From Cerioporus squamosus (Eukaryota > Basidiomycota > Agaricomycetes > Polyporales > Polyporaceae), in the NCBI GenBank assembly GCA_022592435.1, contig JABYQS010000017.1, positions 350,880-414,879 on the forward strand: 64,000 bases of DNA, read 5' to 3'. The position numbers and the translations under genes were made by a program. Within the stretch, counting starts at the first letter, position 1, and each line of letters begins with the position of its first letter. This document shows positions 12,272 through 24,203 of the stretch, piece by piece. The notes under the pieces were generated by a model. That model saw nothing but the letters and a program-made list of their open reading frames with translations, was not told the origin of the DNA and ran no database searches.

Positions 12272-14672
12272 CTAGAGAGGATGTATAATGCGTTTGCGAG
12301 CTATCTGTGCAGCGGGGATGCGTCCAACAACTGCAGCCCGTAGTTCAGCCAACCTCGCGTCTATAACCTCCAAGCCCGAACACCAGATGAAACCGACATC
12401 ATCCATGGTTACCCGGATGGGGTACGCCACCTGTACCGAGGACCATACCCACTCAACAACGTCCACTAATTCTTTAGACACTAGGTCCAACCCTGGCTTC
12501 GTCGAGCATACATCGAGGAGCGGGTCGATGATATACTTGACAAGGTAGCCAGATGCAATGTGGGGGAACGCGAGTGAAGTTTCCGACCCCGCCGAACAGC
12601 TGAGGCACCCAACGTGTGATCCTCTCCACTCCAGTTCATGAAGCCGTTGTTGGATGCGGGGAAGGGTTTCCCTGCCCCAGGCAAGCATCCTATGGGTTTG
12701 CGCAGGAGAGAGCTGAGCGCGTCCCGAGGCCACCTGGTGGATGCACTGCAGGAGGCTATATATCACGATCGAGTCTTCTCGGAAGCCCTCGAAGTCCGTA
12801 CGCCGGGTACCGGTTTCCATTCGATGTTCCACCATCGCCCTCACTGTCGAGCAGGTCGGATGGACGAGTCAGCCACGGCGAGTGCATGCAAGTGAGACTC
12901 AATCCGAGAGTACGCACCGTGACAGAGGGTATCGTATGAATGGCGAGCTCCTCGTTCGCCGTACATGTAACTCAATACCACACTGGATGTCTTGAAGAAA
13001 TAACTGCGCGACGGATCTTCTACGGCCAACTGGCACAGCGTCCTGCAGGCGATATCCGCGTACCGCTGATCGGCAGAGGTCTCTATCGGCAGACAGAAAC
13101 GTCGGCAGACAAAAGGGATGTCCTCCTGCCATGCAGGACATCCCTTGTCCGTCCTCGTCAGCATGTGCCGGAGACCATACACTACCAGGAATGGCAGAAC
13201 TGTCGGATTCTTGCGTAGAGCCTCGTCCGTGGTCCCCACTCCCCAGTGTTCCTGCTCGAAGTTGTACATATCGTGGAAGCACTTGGCCACTTCGTCCGGG
13301 GGGAGATCCGGGAATATGGTAGGCATGTATGATACGAATCGCGGGTCGGATGTCGCAGTATAGGCAGTTGTCACTATGGCGCGATCTAGAGCGCTGACAT
13401 GCTCGCGAATATGGCGTTGGTCGCGACCACGCCAGGTTGGCATATCCAGCCCGAGTCGCCGATATGCGAAGCGTCGAAGACGACTGATGTGGGGATTGGG
13501 AGTAACAGATATCAAAGAAGCGTGCCATAAACAGAGCAATCGACAGAAATGCCGAAGCTTCCGCAGGGCCGCGTTGCGCGTGTACCGGACGATGGCGTAG
13601 AGTGCAACAGATGCCGGACAGCGGTAGGAGCAGTCCGGCTTGAGAACTGGTAGCAGGACGACGGTGAGAAAGAAGGCGAAGAGAATTGCGATGAGAGACG
13701 ACGTGATCGCAGCCACTGTTCTGTGCAGGGTCCAGAGGAGAACCATGAGGCCGATGAGGAAGAGCACGGCGGCCAACTGTAGCATGATGGGGAGAGCGAC
13801 AGTTATCGCTCCGACACGCCATTTGAGTAGCCCATTCAGCCTGTATTGGCGAAGCCGCGCACTGTCTCGAGTAGACCCTTGAACGGTTGCTTCTTGCAGC
13901 CATTGTTTGACGAATAGAGCGATTGATGCTGACGCCAGGCTGAACACCAGGCTGGAGAACCACAGTGTGTTGAGCCAAACCATGGACGCCGGCGCATGGA
14001 ACGAAGGCTGAGAAGTGCCCAAAGGGTTGACATTGCCGGTGGAGTTGATAAATGGCGGAGTGATAGTGAAGCTGCTGAGCTGCGCAGAGATCTGCTGGAG
14101 TATGGCAATCGTTGGATCGCATGGAGCGGGTTGCAGCAACTGATAAGACTGCACGTTGAATGCGGTCAGAACTGCTGAGAACAAACCAGCCTGAGAACAT
14201 GACATTGACATCAGATCAGTTGAAGGACTCGAGGCCGGATTGCAGCACTCACGTAGACGAGGAGAGCATCCATTTCTTCTTTCCAACGGCGCACTAATTC
14301 ATCGTGATACGTCTTCACCGCCTCGGAAGCCTCCGCCCAAGCTTTCTCCTTCTGTTCAGGCGTGTACTCGTTATAAAGTTCTTCGCGAATCTCCTGTGAA
14401 TGGGTCTGAGATACTGCGTAGAAGTAGTGCTCGATTTCAGGGCGTACCTGAGAAGTCGGAAACCCCCAGGCCGTATCGTTGCATTGGCTAACGAAATGTT
14501 CCTCCTTGGCCTATGCAATCTGATTGGTGACAGCCTTCCGGGAAGAGCATGGGCACTCAACTTGGGAACTATTTTTACTCACATCATTGTCCGTGACTGT
14601 CTGCGGTCGTTCGGCGATAGATGTTGGCATAGTGGAGGCATCACTGCCAGCATTCTGGTCCATCGATATCAT
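12272..14672 (-). CDS. DUF6535-domain multi-pass membrane protein (copy A)
   Basis: A member of the basidiomycete DUF6535 family, which has no established function. The model starts at ATG 14670-14672 (MISMDQNAGS) and runs through AKEEHFVSQCNDTAWGFPTSQ and TYHDELVRRWKEEMDALLVY to the family signature AGLFSAVLTAFNVQSYQLL. Hydrophobic segments follow: WLNTLWFSSLVFSLASASIA, then the pair around ALPIMLQLAAVLFLIGLMVLL and ITSSLIAILFAFFL, giving about four membrane spans. A soluble C-terminal half follows, with a final exon (VRAMVEHRMETG...) to the stop at 12272. Introns are GT-AG and in phase. Copy B, 0.6 kb away, has the same exon order and ends of exons, so the pair is a tandem duplication. The start is less certain than the end. 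Confidence 0.85.
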
Positions 14673-15264
14673 CTGTTGGGGAGAGTGCTTGGAAGTACGA
14701 AAGAGAGAGGTCTACTTACGACACAGCTCCAGCTTGCTCGCGCCCTTACAGATACAACTATGGCACGAGCCTGTGCCAGTGATCGGGCGGTGATCGATTG
14801 ATCAGTGGAAGTCGGCGGCGGTTATGCGCCGCCGCCGCGAGGGTCTAGACGTCTACCACTGGCTGCCCTTGGATGGGTCAGTCATCGTCGAAACACTATA
14901 GAAGGAACACTCACTCGAGTCTGCTTGTTGTTGGTGATGAACAGGTTACAAGCAGGTTAGGAAACAGCACACATGTAGTTGTATTGACCGAGTACTGTGA
15001 GCGCTCGACCACTGAATTGTTATGAGTCACTATCGGAGTTTCATAACGTGCATAAGAACGAGTGTGTCAAGTATCCGGGAAGTAGCTCACTTCGTGGACG
15101 AATGAACCAGGAGTATATAGGCCAGCGAGCCAATGATACTCGCGAAGTATTGGTGATTGTCCATAGTGCGATGGTGCAGCAAGGAACGTGATTCGGAGAT
15201 GAGGTAGATGTTTGGGATGAAGTATCCGACAAGTCGTCACGAACCCCTTTTAGAGCTGGGACTA
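14673..15264. other. Intergenic region between the DUF6535 paralogues
   Basis: About 0.6 kb between the start of copy A and the stop of copy B. It contains a short GC-rich GCCGCC-type run near 14827 and no supported gene. It should carry the promoter of copy A. Confidence 0.5.
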
Positions 15265-17592
15265 CTAGTTCACGTTGAGAGGGCAGACGACAGCTTCCCT
15301 CAGCTCCGTTAACCTCGCGTCAATCCGGTCCAATCCAGAGCGCCAGATGTACAGCGCCCCCTCATTTCGGTCTATGGCATCCGGATAAGCCACCCGCGCC
15401 GAGTACCACGCAGACTCCCCAGCGGAGACCAACTCTCTCGAAACCATATTGCGCCCATAGGCCGTCGAGCGCAACGCAATGAGGGGGTTTAAGACGCCCT
15501 CCAGGAAGTAATGCGACGCTACATGCGGGAATGTGGCGGCGTAGACATGATCTGCCCGCAGAGAGGTGCCACCGATGCATTCAGCATGGAGCCCGTACCA
15601 TTCCAGATCACGCAGCCATTGTTGAAGCCGTGAAAGGGCTTCTCGGCCCCATGCGAGAAGAACCTGCGCCTGGGATGGCGAGAGCTTCGAGCGTCCGGAG
15701 GCCATTTCCTCGACGTAATGCAAGAGACAGTGGACGGCCTTCAAGTACCGCATGAGTCCTGGCCATCCGTCAGACGCGTTCCACGACGATAGAGCCTGCT
15801 CCAACACAGCTCTGACTATGATAAAGAACGGAGCGTCAGCGGCGACCAGGACTCAGTACGAGTTGGAGCTGACGAACCATGGCAAAGAGTGTCATACGTG
15901 TGATGGGCCCGGCCACCGTAGGCTTTGATCAAGAGATTATAGAGTTGGGCCGAGAAGAGGTCGTATGAAGGGTCCTCCACGGCAAGCTGGCACATCGTTC
16001 TGCATGTGATCTCCGCGTATCGTTGCGTAACCACGTCCGGTATGTAGAAGTGTCGAACTATCTCGTAGCAATCCCATTCCCATTTGTGGGTGCCCTTGTC
16101 GGTCCGTGTGAGCATATGTCGGAGGGCATACATTACCATCATCGGCAAGCCTGTTGGATCCTCGACCTTCCCCCAATCAATTCCGCCGTGACCAAATTCT
16201 GCCTCTTCGTAATCAGAAATGTCTCGGGAGCACCTGACGATCTCCTCGGATGGGAGATCGGGAAAGATCATGGGCATGTAGGACAGAAACTTTGTATCGG
16301 TTGTCGTGGTGTATGCCTTGGTGACTATGGCACGATCGAGGGTACCGACTCGCTCGTTGATAGCGCTTTGATCCCGACCGCGCCAGGTAGGTATGTCCAG
16401 ATAGTGGCGTCGGTACGCAAACTCATGAAGACGCACAAGTTGTGGGACTCCGCGTACCATGGTGGCGTAGACGGTGTAGAATACTCGGCCCAACCACCGA
16501 AGCATTCGCATGGTGGCATTGCGGTTGATTCTGAGGATACCATAGATGGCAAGGGATGTGGGGGAACGGTACGGGCAATCGGCCTTCCACACTGGTAGGA
16601 CAGTGACAACGAGGAAGAATGCGAAGAGTATGGCGACCAGAGATGATGTGATCGCGGCCACCGTGCTGTGCAAGGTCCATAGAAGGATCACAAGGCCCCC
16701 GAGGAAGAGCACGGCGGCGAGCTGTAGCAGTATGGGGAGCACGACCACGATCGTTCCGACATGCCACTTCAGCAGCCCGTGTAAACGGTACTGTCGAAGC
16801 CGCGCGCTCTTGCGGGAAGTCCCCTGAACCGTCGTTTCGTGGAGCCACTGCTTCACAAACAGTGCTATGGACGCCGATGAGAGGCTGAATACGAGGCTGC
16901 AAAACCATAGCGTGTTGAGCCAAACCGCGGATGCTGGCGCCTGGAACAAAGGCTGGGAGATGGTGGAGGCGTCGACGCTACGGGTAGTGTTCACGAAAGG
17001 CGGGGCAATAGTGAAGCTGCTCATATGCGCTGATATCTCCCGGAGTACTGCGAGAGTTGGATCGGTGGGGCTTGGTTGTAGGAGCTGGTAAGACTGCACA
17101 TTGAAGGCGGTCAAGACCGCGGAGAATAAACCAGCCTATAGGGACAGCTGCGTCAGCATCCGCAGCGACTTGCACACGTCTAAGTGCTGCTCACATAGAC
17201 GAGGAGAGTATCCAATTCTTCCTGCCAGCGCCTCACCAGCCCATCGTGGTATGTCTTGACAGCTTCGGCAGCCTCGACCCATACGCCAACCTTCTGCTCC
17301 TGAGTAAACTCTGTAGATAGTCCTTTGCGTATCTCCTGATAATATTGTCAGCCCTGAGTAACTCGTAGAATCATGACGCTGCATACACACTTCGGCTGTA
17401 GGGAACCTCCAGGCGGTATCATCGCTGCCAGTGTCGTGATATCGGTCGCCCTCTTTGGTCTGATCACTCGCGTCAGGCAAGTTGTCACGGGTTCATAAAC
17501 ACGGTACTCGCATTAAAACAAGCTTGGCTGCCTGGCAGATCGTCCTTGCACTTCTCAACCATGACTGGTGTCGCGTCCTTGTCGCGTGGCAT
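15265..17592 (-). CDS. DUF6535-domain multi-pass membrane protein (copy B)
   Basis: The tandem paralogue of copy A. The central exon (AFNVQSYQLLQPSPTDPTLAVL, then WLNTLWFCSLVFSLSSASIA, LPILLQLAAVLFLGGLVILL and ITSSLVAILFAFFL) aligns along its whole length. The last exon (VRAVLEQALSSWNASDGW... to the stop at 15265) is joined by a GT-AG intron in the same place, directly after DTLCH. At the 5' end, TKEGDRYHDTGSDDTAWRFPTAE corresponds to AKEEHF...DTAWGFPTSQ of copy A. The proposed first exon begins at ATG 17590-17592 (MPRDKDATPVM) and uses a weak GTGTTT donor, so the N-terminus is tentative. The function of the family is unknown; membrane location is inferred from the hydrophobic segments. Confidence 0.82.
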
Positions 17593-18129
17593 CGGGTCTG
17601 TCGGTAAGACAAACACAGGACACTTGCTGTCGGTGTTCAGAGGCATAGGGGAGAAAGCCGTTTGTGTGGCCTCTAGTTGCCCTCGTACGTGCGGTTAAAT
17701 ACGAATATCATATGACGCGCGAACTCGGGCCTCAGGCCTCAGGCTGAGTGTTGGGCGGCGACTCGGATGGCGATGCGTTCTCGAGAATTCATGACTGTGG
17801 CCCTGGGCGGCGGCCGGTGTCAGTAATAGGAGCACCCCGCCTGCGCGAGCCTGTGACTAGGATGTCGAAAGTAAGCCTGCTATCATGTTCAGAAGACAGT
17901 CGGGGGTGCCACGTCGTAAAATTCAGACACTTACTGGAGGTACACATCAAGTAGTATACACATTCAACATCCTGAGGCGCTGAGCGTAGTTGATCCCAGA
18001 TTGTTCCCACGAGGTCTTCATGGGCGCAGCGGTTTGCGAGCGGCGGTGGATCATACTTACTAACTGCCAGCCTCCACTGGGAGGACCTCGTCAATCGCCA
18101 GTGATATCGAAGGAACCCTTATCATCGTG
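17593..18129. other. Divergent intergenic region (DUF6535 copy B / PIN4)
   Basis: About 0.54 kb between the minus-strand DUF6535 gene and the plus-strand parvulin gene, so it should contain both promoters. A 101-codon minus-strand open frame (17789-18094) lacks any recognisable domain and is not called. Confidence 0.45.
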
Positions 18130-18807
18130 ATGGCGAAGAAAGCGTCTGGTTCCACCGCCGACAAAAAGCCTGCAGACAAGAAAGCAGGGAAGAACAACGC
18201 GAAAGCGGATGATGGTGCCGATAAACAAGGCAAGGTCCGTGCGGCACTATCATGAACAGTTCCTACACAAGCCTGACATCTTTTCTCGATGAAATGTGTA
18301 GGGAAAAGGCGGAGCTTTGAAGGCTGCCACCGCAGTAAATGTTCGCCACATCCTGTGTGAGAAGCAATCGAAGGCCTTGGAGGCTCTGCAGAAGATCCAG
18401 GTTCGTTCCGAGCAGTATCGATATGATACGTTAGACATGCTGACGCTGCATCGTAGGAGGGCCAACGATTCGACAAGGTCGCACAAGAGTATTCGGAAGA
18501 CAAGGCGAAGGGTACGCGCCTCTTCTGGGGTCTCTCGCGCCACCACGAACCTCATCGTATTCTTCGCTTTCACAGCTGGTGGAAGCCTGGGCTGGCAAGT
18601 TCGAGGCTCGATGGTTGTACGTGATGTTCCGGTGTGGTTGAATTGTTGCGCACTTCGCGGTTCTGACATACACTACTGCACGTCCAGGGGGCTTTCCAGG
18701 AGGCCGCTTTCGCTCTTCAGCCGTCGACCGTCGACAAGCCGATACTCTCCCCGCTTGTGAAAACGCAGTTTGGCTACCATATCATCATGGTCGAAGGGCG
18801 CAGGTAA
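18130..18807 (+). CDS. PIN4: Parvulin-type peptidyl-prolyl cis-trans isomerase (Par14/PIN4)
   Basis: A small parvulin isomerase that catalyses cis-trans rotation of peptidyl-prolyl bonds; homologues act in the nucleus and in ribosome biogenesis. The start ATG (18130-18132) opens a lysine/alanine-rich basic tail ([18 protein letters not shown]). Joined exons then give [62 protein letters not shown] and [16 protein letters not shown], with TAA at 18805-18807. These are the parvulin-fold blocks in order. There is no WW domain, which separates it from Ess1/Pin1. Four introns are needed, all GT-AG. Predicted length is about 130 residues, as for Par14 proteins. It looks intact. Confidence 0.9.
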
Positions 18808-19079
18808 TACTGTCTCTTTCGAATACATACCGTATTAGTGCGCTAGCCCCCTATGTTTGTACCCTTAGGCTTCCATGTTCCTTCAACCACGGTTCACATG
18901 AATACACTGATCGACGAGATAAGAGCTCCCCTCGACTAGCTGAGGTACACGATAGCAAGCATGAGATCGACGAAAGCGACCCATAACATGAACACAACCG
19001 GCACTCCGAAAGCGCCTCGATACCGACCAAGAGACCAACATAGATAACACGCAAGCACGCCCACGCAGCCCTTCCAGTC
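18808..19079. other. Convergent 3' intergenic region
   Basis: This 272-bp gap lies between the convergent ends of the PIN4 gene and the SANT-domain gene. Nothing beyond presumptive 3' UTRs is visible. Confidence 0.5.
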
Positions 19080-22000
19080 CTACATGAAGTCAGATTCCGT
19101 GTTCTGAGCTGTCAAACGCGTCCGGTGCTCCAAATAGCGCACCAAGTCGTCCGTCGTTTCCAGCGTTGCCGGCAGACCAGGTCCCGCTCCTTCCGTCGCT
19201 CCCGGTGCTGGGGATTGACCTGGTCGTGCGGCAGGAGGGACCTGCCAGGTCTGCGGCCCGAAGTCGCTGAATTCCATCATCATTGGCGGTGTCCCCGCAG
19301 CAGAGGCAGGTGCGGACCCCGGATGGAGAGCAGGGACGCGCGTCCGCCGTTGGGCGTCCGTGAAGTTTGATGGCGACAAGTTCGAATATGCGAGCGCTGA
19401 CGGGAAAGTCATGGTCAACGGCGGTGGTGGCCTCGACACCGCTTGCGGAGGACGAGGGACGGCCTCTGACAGTGGGCTGCGAGACGGGCCGGCAAACGCA
19501 GCAGCGAGACCACCTTGGTATTGCAGCTGCGGCGGAGGCGCGGGCTTCGTATCACGCTGTGCAGCAGAAGTCGGCCGCTTGTCTGTCTCAGACGACTGAG
19601 TTCCATTGGGATTAGGAGGGGGAGACATACGCCCACTACTTCGGGAGCGAGACACGGCCGAAGGCGCGGCGCCATTCTCAACCCCCGGAGTCGATGTCTT
19701 CGACGTTGGCGTCATGATACCAGTCCCAGGTATAATGTTCTGCTGACGCGACGCTTGATTATCGTGCGGTGTAGGGGACCTCTTCGGCGCGAGAGCTGCG
19801 ACCTTGGCCAGCTCCATCTCCGTCAGGTTGGCTCTGTAGAACGCCGATACTTGGACGGTAGTCTGTGCCAAAGTCAGTCCCCTAGCCTCGTTCGAGTCGA
19901 ACGCTAAGCAATCCATACGTACCTTGTTCGGCATCGAAGACGCTATGCGCTTGAAGTCATCACCGTACTGGGCGAGCAGCTTCAGGAAAAGAGCTATCAG
20001 GCATCTGTGCATTACTATTCGGAAGTGCAGGGTGGATACGAGGCATAAGACTTACCTTTGTCTTCTGTAGACCAGCTCGACCCGCTCCCAGGAACCTTCT
20101 TGCGAACGACAGGTGTCTCCGACTGCCCTGTCGACTTCGGCTCCATGGGGGCCGACGCAGCCTCCTCCATCTCATCATCAATTTCCGCCTTACTCTTGCG
20201 CGTTTTGCGCGTACGCTTTGCTGGACGCGCATCCTCGTCCTGTAAAGCTCGTTGTAAGATACGACGTCACATGCTGCACTGAGTACTACTTACCGGTGGA
20301 TCATCAGCGTGTTCTTGCTCTAAAGCCGCAGCTGCCTTGGCGGAGAGATTGGCTCTACGACGAGGACGCTTCCCTGTCTGCTCCGGGGGATCCGGCGTGG
20401 CATCGGGGGTGTTCTGGGCAGTACCCCTGCGCGAGCTTGATGTCGTCTTCTTGGTGTGGTCCACAGAATCTGTACTGGAGCTAGGAGGGACTGGGGTAGT
20501 GGAATGCGCCACGCCACGTTTGCGTCTCCCAGATGTAGGTGTGGAGGCCCGCCCAACCTCGTCGTCGTGCTTCTGAATATCCGCGAGTAGCGCGTTGCCC
20601 TTCTGTTTGCCGCGAGTCCGCCTCCGCTTCCCGATAGTATTGTACTGGGCGATGACCTTGCGGAAGTCGATAGTCGTGTTCTTGTGCAAATAGTAATAAG
20701 TAACGCATTGCGCAGGGGTCTTGTTAGGGAGGAAAGACGCGATGATGCCGAATTGCTTCGGATAGATTGCGTACTTCTCGAGCAGGATCGCCTTCTCCTC
20801 CTCAGTCCAGTCATCGATGCCGGTCTCGAGTTTGTAGAACTCGTGAGGGTCTTCGACGAGGTGGTTGGTGTCGTCGTAGATGAAGTCGACCCGACCCTTC
20901 GTCACGGAGACCATGTCTGGGATGACCGCCGCGTTCTTCGCAGAGAGGTGGTTCGCATCCGTCAACTCCTCGTTCCCGAGACTCGCAAGAATCTGCTCCA
21001 TCTCGAGATCAGAGCGGACAGCGTCACCCATGGCGGCCGTGCGGCGAGTAGTGCGGCACGCTGTCGCCGCCGCCTCTTCCAGTGCGCTCGCCCGGGCGAC
21101 TTCGTCCAGCTTCGCGCAGTGGACCAACCACTTCTCGTGCAAAGCGAGGTACTCCTTCCGCAACCTCTCCACCTTCTCAGCCAGCGCCGCCTGATGCTGC
21201 GCAAACCTCTTCCGCAGGGAATGCTTCGTCCCGTCGTAGATCCCGTCAGAGCGCCGCCGCTGCTCCTTCTCCTTCACTTCCTGCACCACAGCATCCGGAG
21301 CAGGCGTCTCCTCGCTGTCAGGTTCTGCGAGTTGACGATTGGAGAAGAGGATGGGTTCGACGCGAGCTTCCTGCGTGATCGGGTCATGGCGGAAACGCAA
21401 CTTCACTACCATCCGTAGCGCATCCGAGAGAGGGATTTCGGCAAGAGCCTTCTCGAGGGCAGGCTCATCAACGGTCATGGGAACCGTCCGCCGGCGCGCG
21501 ACAGGAGTCTCTTTCTCGATCTGCATGGCGTCCTGGTCCTTGTCAGCAGGCTCTGTCTCCTCTCGCAACGTCTCCTCGCTGACTGGAGGCGATAGTTCGC
21601 CAGACTCCACGGGTACCCGCGCCGACGTGGCAGGCCTCGGTGAAGCCTGGACCATGCCGTCACCAGCAACTCCCGCCGGCTGCGACGCGTCTGCATCAGG
21701 ATCATTGACAATAGGGCCATCCACCGAGGTAGACGTGGGCTGTGGAGCAGAGGAATCGGAAGCAGAGATCGTCTCAGATCGGGGAGCTGCAGCATCGGGA
21801 ACAGAGCTAGGTGGTTTGGAGACAGCGGTAGAAGCAGGTTTCTGCGATGATGCTCGAGGGACGCGAGGGAGGTCAGGAGGAGCCTCAGACGTTGGCGAGG
21901 ACATATCCATATCAGAGTCATCGCCTCCAGTCTCTTCCGCAGCATGGTCAGGAGTAGTGGGGACCGGCGAGGCAGAAGAGCTCAACCGCGGGACCTCGTG

Positions 22001-23821
22001 CGGCAACTGCTTCGATGAGACAGACGTATCGATAGCGAGACTTGGACGACCAGAATCAAGCTTGACCACACCTGAGTCCTTGTCCGTCTTCGCCACGGCT
22101 GGAGAGGCAAGTGCAGGCTTCACCGTTGGAGACGCAGGTGGAGACATGTCCATGTCGGACTCGTCCTGCTCGTCAGCTGTTTTCGCCATACCCTTGGGAT
22201 CCTCACTGGGCGATCGCGAGGACTGGATGGAGTCCGCGCCCGCGCCCACAGAAAATACCTTAGCCTGGAGATAACCTTCGGTATGGGTACAGTCAGAAAA
22301 CGTGGGCACACGCACAGGTGTAGGCGGCAGAGAGACGTCCATGTCCGACGCCGCGTCGTCTTCCTTGGTCTTCTTCGCGGGCTGTTTAGACGTCTCTGCC
22401 GCCTTAGATGGCTCGACTTGAGTGGGGTACATAAGAGCGGCATCGATGGCAAGCGTAGACGGAACGAAAGAAGGGGCTTTATCGAAGAGAGATCGACGTC
22501 CAGATGCTATTGACAGGTCAACGTACCATCCGTGCGACATGTCACTACATTACGCACCGTTAGTTCGTCCGTTGACAGCGTTACTAGTCTGAGCCGGCTT
22601 CTGCTGTGTCGCCACAGACGGCGTCGCAACATCCGTCTTGGACTGACCTCCCTGCGACGTCGACGCAAGGCTGTCATGTTTCGGAGCAGCAACGGGTGTT
22701 ATCAACGAAGACACCGGTCCTTGCGCACGAGCTTGCAGAGTAGGTGACTGGACAACTCTCGGCTGAGTTTGCGATTGAGCCTTGACAGGAAGACCGGCCC
22801 TTTGCTGCACTTGGGCCTGCACATGTGGCAAGAGAACGGCAGAACCACCAGAGGAAGATAGTGACGAGGCACGCGAGGGTACCTTGGGGCCCGTCGGACG
22901 CACAGATGGCCCTTGGTTTCGAGGCATCGCAGGCATCGCTTCGAGATGAGGAAGCTCTGGTGACTCTCGCTTAGGTGCGAGCGGGAGGGACGTATAGGCC
23001 GGAGAGAAAGTCTGGGTGCTGCGTGGAGAGACGGAAGTGACAGACCTTTCCTCCGCATCGCGGTATGGGCGGTCCATACGATCAGGAGTGGTCGTGTGGG
23101 CGGGGAAGGAGTAAGGGTCACTTTCATCCGGTACCCAGTGTTCTGAGTCGTTGTGTTGAGGTCGGTAAGAATCGGAACGCGAGGTGGGCGGAAACGAATT
23201 CCGGTTCGCGGTCGAGGGTGGAGAGTATGGACCGAACCGTTCGGCCGGTTGTGACGGGGAATATGGACGAGCACGATCGAGCTCACCGTGCGTCTGCTTC
23301 CAGTTGTCCGATGGTTCGAACATACGAGTCGACGCTGGCTCTGGTGGAGGTGGGGGCGGGGGCACATTCACAGCTGCCTTCCGCTGATGCTTGAAACCAC
23401 TTCCCCTACCCTTTTTCCTAGATGGCCACGGCCCAGAGTCCGGCCCTTTCCAAGCGGGTGGGCGCTGCCATGCCTCCGGCTGGGGCGGTGGAGGTCGAAA
23501 ACGGTCTGGCGACTGCGTAGCTTCCGGGATGAACTCCGGCTCTGGTCTCCAGAAGGCAGGGTCATACTCATTCGAGTACCCTTCGCGAAAGGCTGGTGCG
23601 GGCGCAGGTGGTGGTGGTGGTGGTTCCTCGGGTGCATATCTGTCGTAAAAGGGATATGGCGCAGAAGGCCCTGGAGTTGCATGATCTACGAACGGCTGCT
23701 GTCGCTGCATGGGATGCCATGAAGGGTGAGTGGGAAAAACGCGGGGGGAATGGTGTGTGCTGACATCGAAGGGTAGGGGCATGTTACCAGAAGCACGGCG
23801 TTGAGCTCCTTTGTTCAACAT
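19080..23821 (-). CDS. Snt1/NCoR-like double SANT-domain chromatin protein
   Basis: A large nuclear regulator resembling Snt1 of the yeast Set3 histone-deacetylase complex and animal NCoR/SMRT. The start ATG (23819-23821) opens a 420-residue proline/serine-rich low-complexity exon. This is joined by a GT-AG intron (...VNGRTN-ASGRRSLFD) to a 750-residue exon rich in acidic DSDMDMS-type repeats. That exon carries the conserved helix region (LRKRFAQHQAALAEKVERLRKEYLALHEKW) and the first SANT domain (DDWTEEEKAILLEKYAIYPKQFGIIASFLPNKTPAQCVTYYYLHK). Basic, NLS-like stretches follow (GKRRRTRGK, GKRPRRR). The 3' exons add KKVPGSGSSWSTEDK and the second SANT piece (LLKLLAQYGDDFKRIASSMPNK-TTVQVSAFYRANL), with a stop at 19080. 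Estimated length is about 1,450-1,500 residues. It is divergently paired with PIG-S. Confidence 0.8.
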
Positions 23822-24203
23822 GACAGATAATGTGTACGAATCGTTGGAAGATGTTGTGACAAACGAGGGGTAGACGATGACGGGGAAAGCCGCAGTTCAA
23901 AACCACGGAAATTATGCCAAGCACTAAGTTTCAGCAAATTACGGTCGCCAGATGGGTATCTTGAAAGCTCTAGAGAACTGTACAAGGAGATCTGGGAGCG
24001 AGAGAGAGGGAGGTGATGGTCGTTTGTCAAGACATCGGTCAACGCATCCGCCACCGTTTCGTTGAAAATACAGACTCCGACCGTTGGCGCTCACCTTCCA
24101 GCGCATATATTATGACTCCGACCAACGTTTACTCCTCCCCGGGTGTCGCCGACCGAACTGCGTGGCGGATGTCGCTGACTTGGTGACTTCGAGAGTTTCT
24201 AAT
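23822..24203. promoter_or_regulatory. Shared divergent promoter region (SANT-domain gene / PIG-S)
   Basis: Only 382 bp separate the two ATG codons of these head-to-head genes, so both promoters and both 5' UTRs must lie here. No clear TATA box in a useful position was seen on either side. Bidirectional promoter function is inferred from spacing only. Confidence 0.5.

Noticed and set aside
20684..22274. Long plus-strand open frames (up to 311 codons) opposite the SANT-domain gene
   Set aside because: They are antisense shadows of a GC-rich low-complexity coding exon. The minus-strand frame contains the SANT domain and conserved helices.
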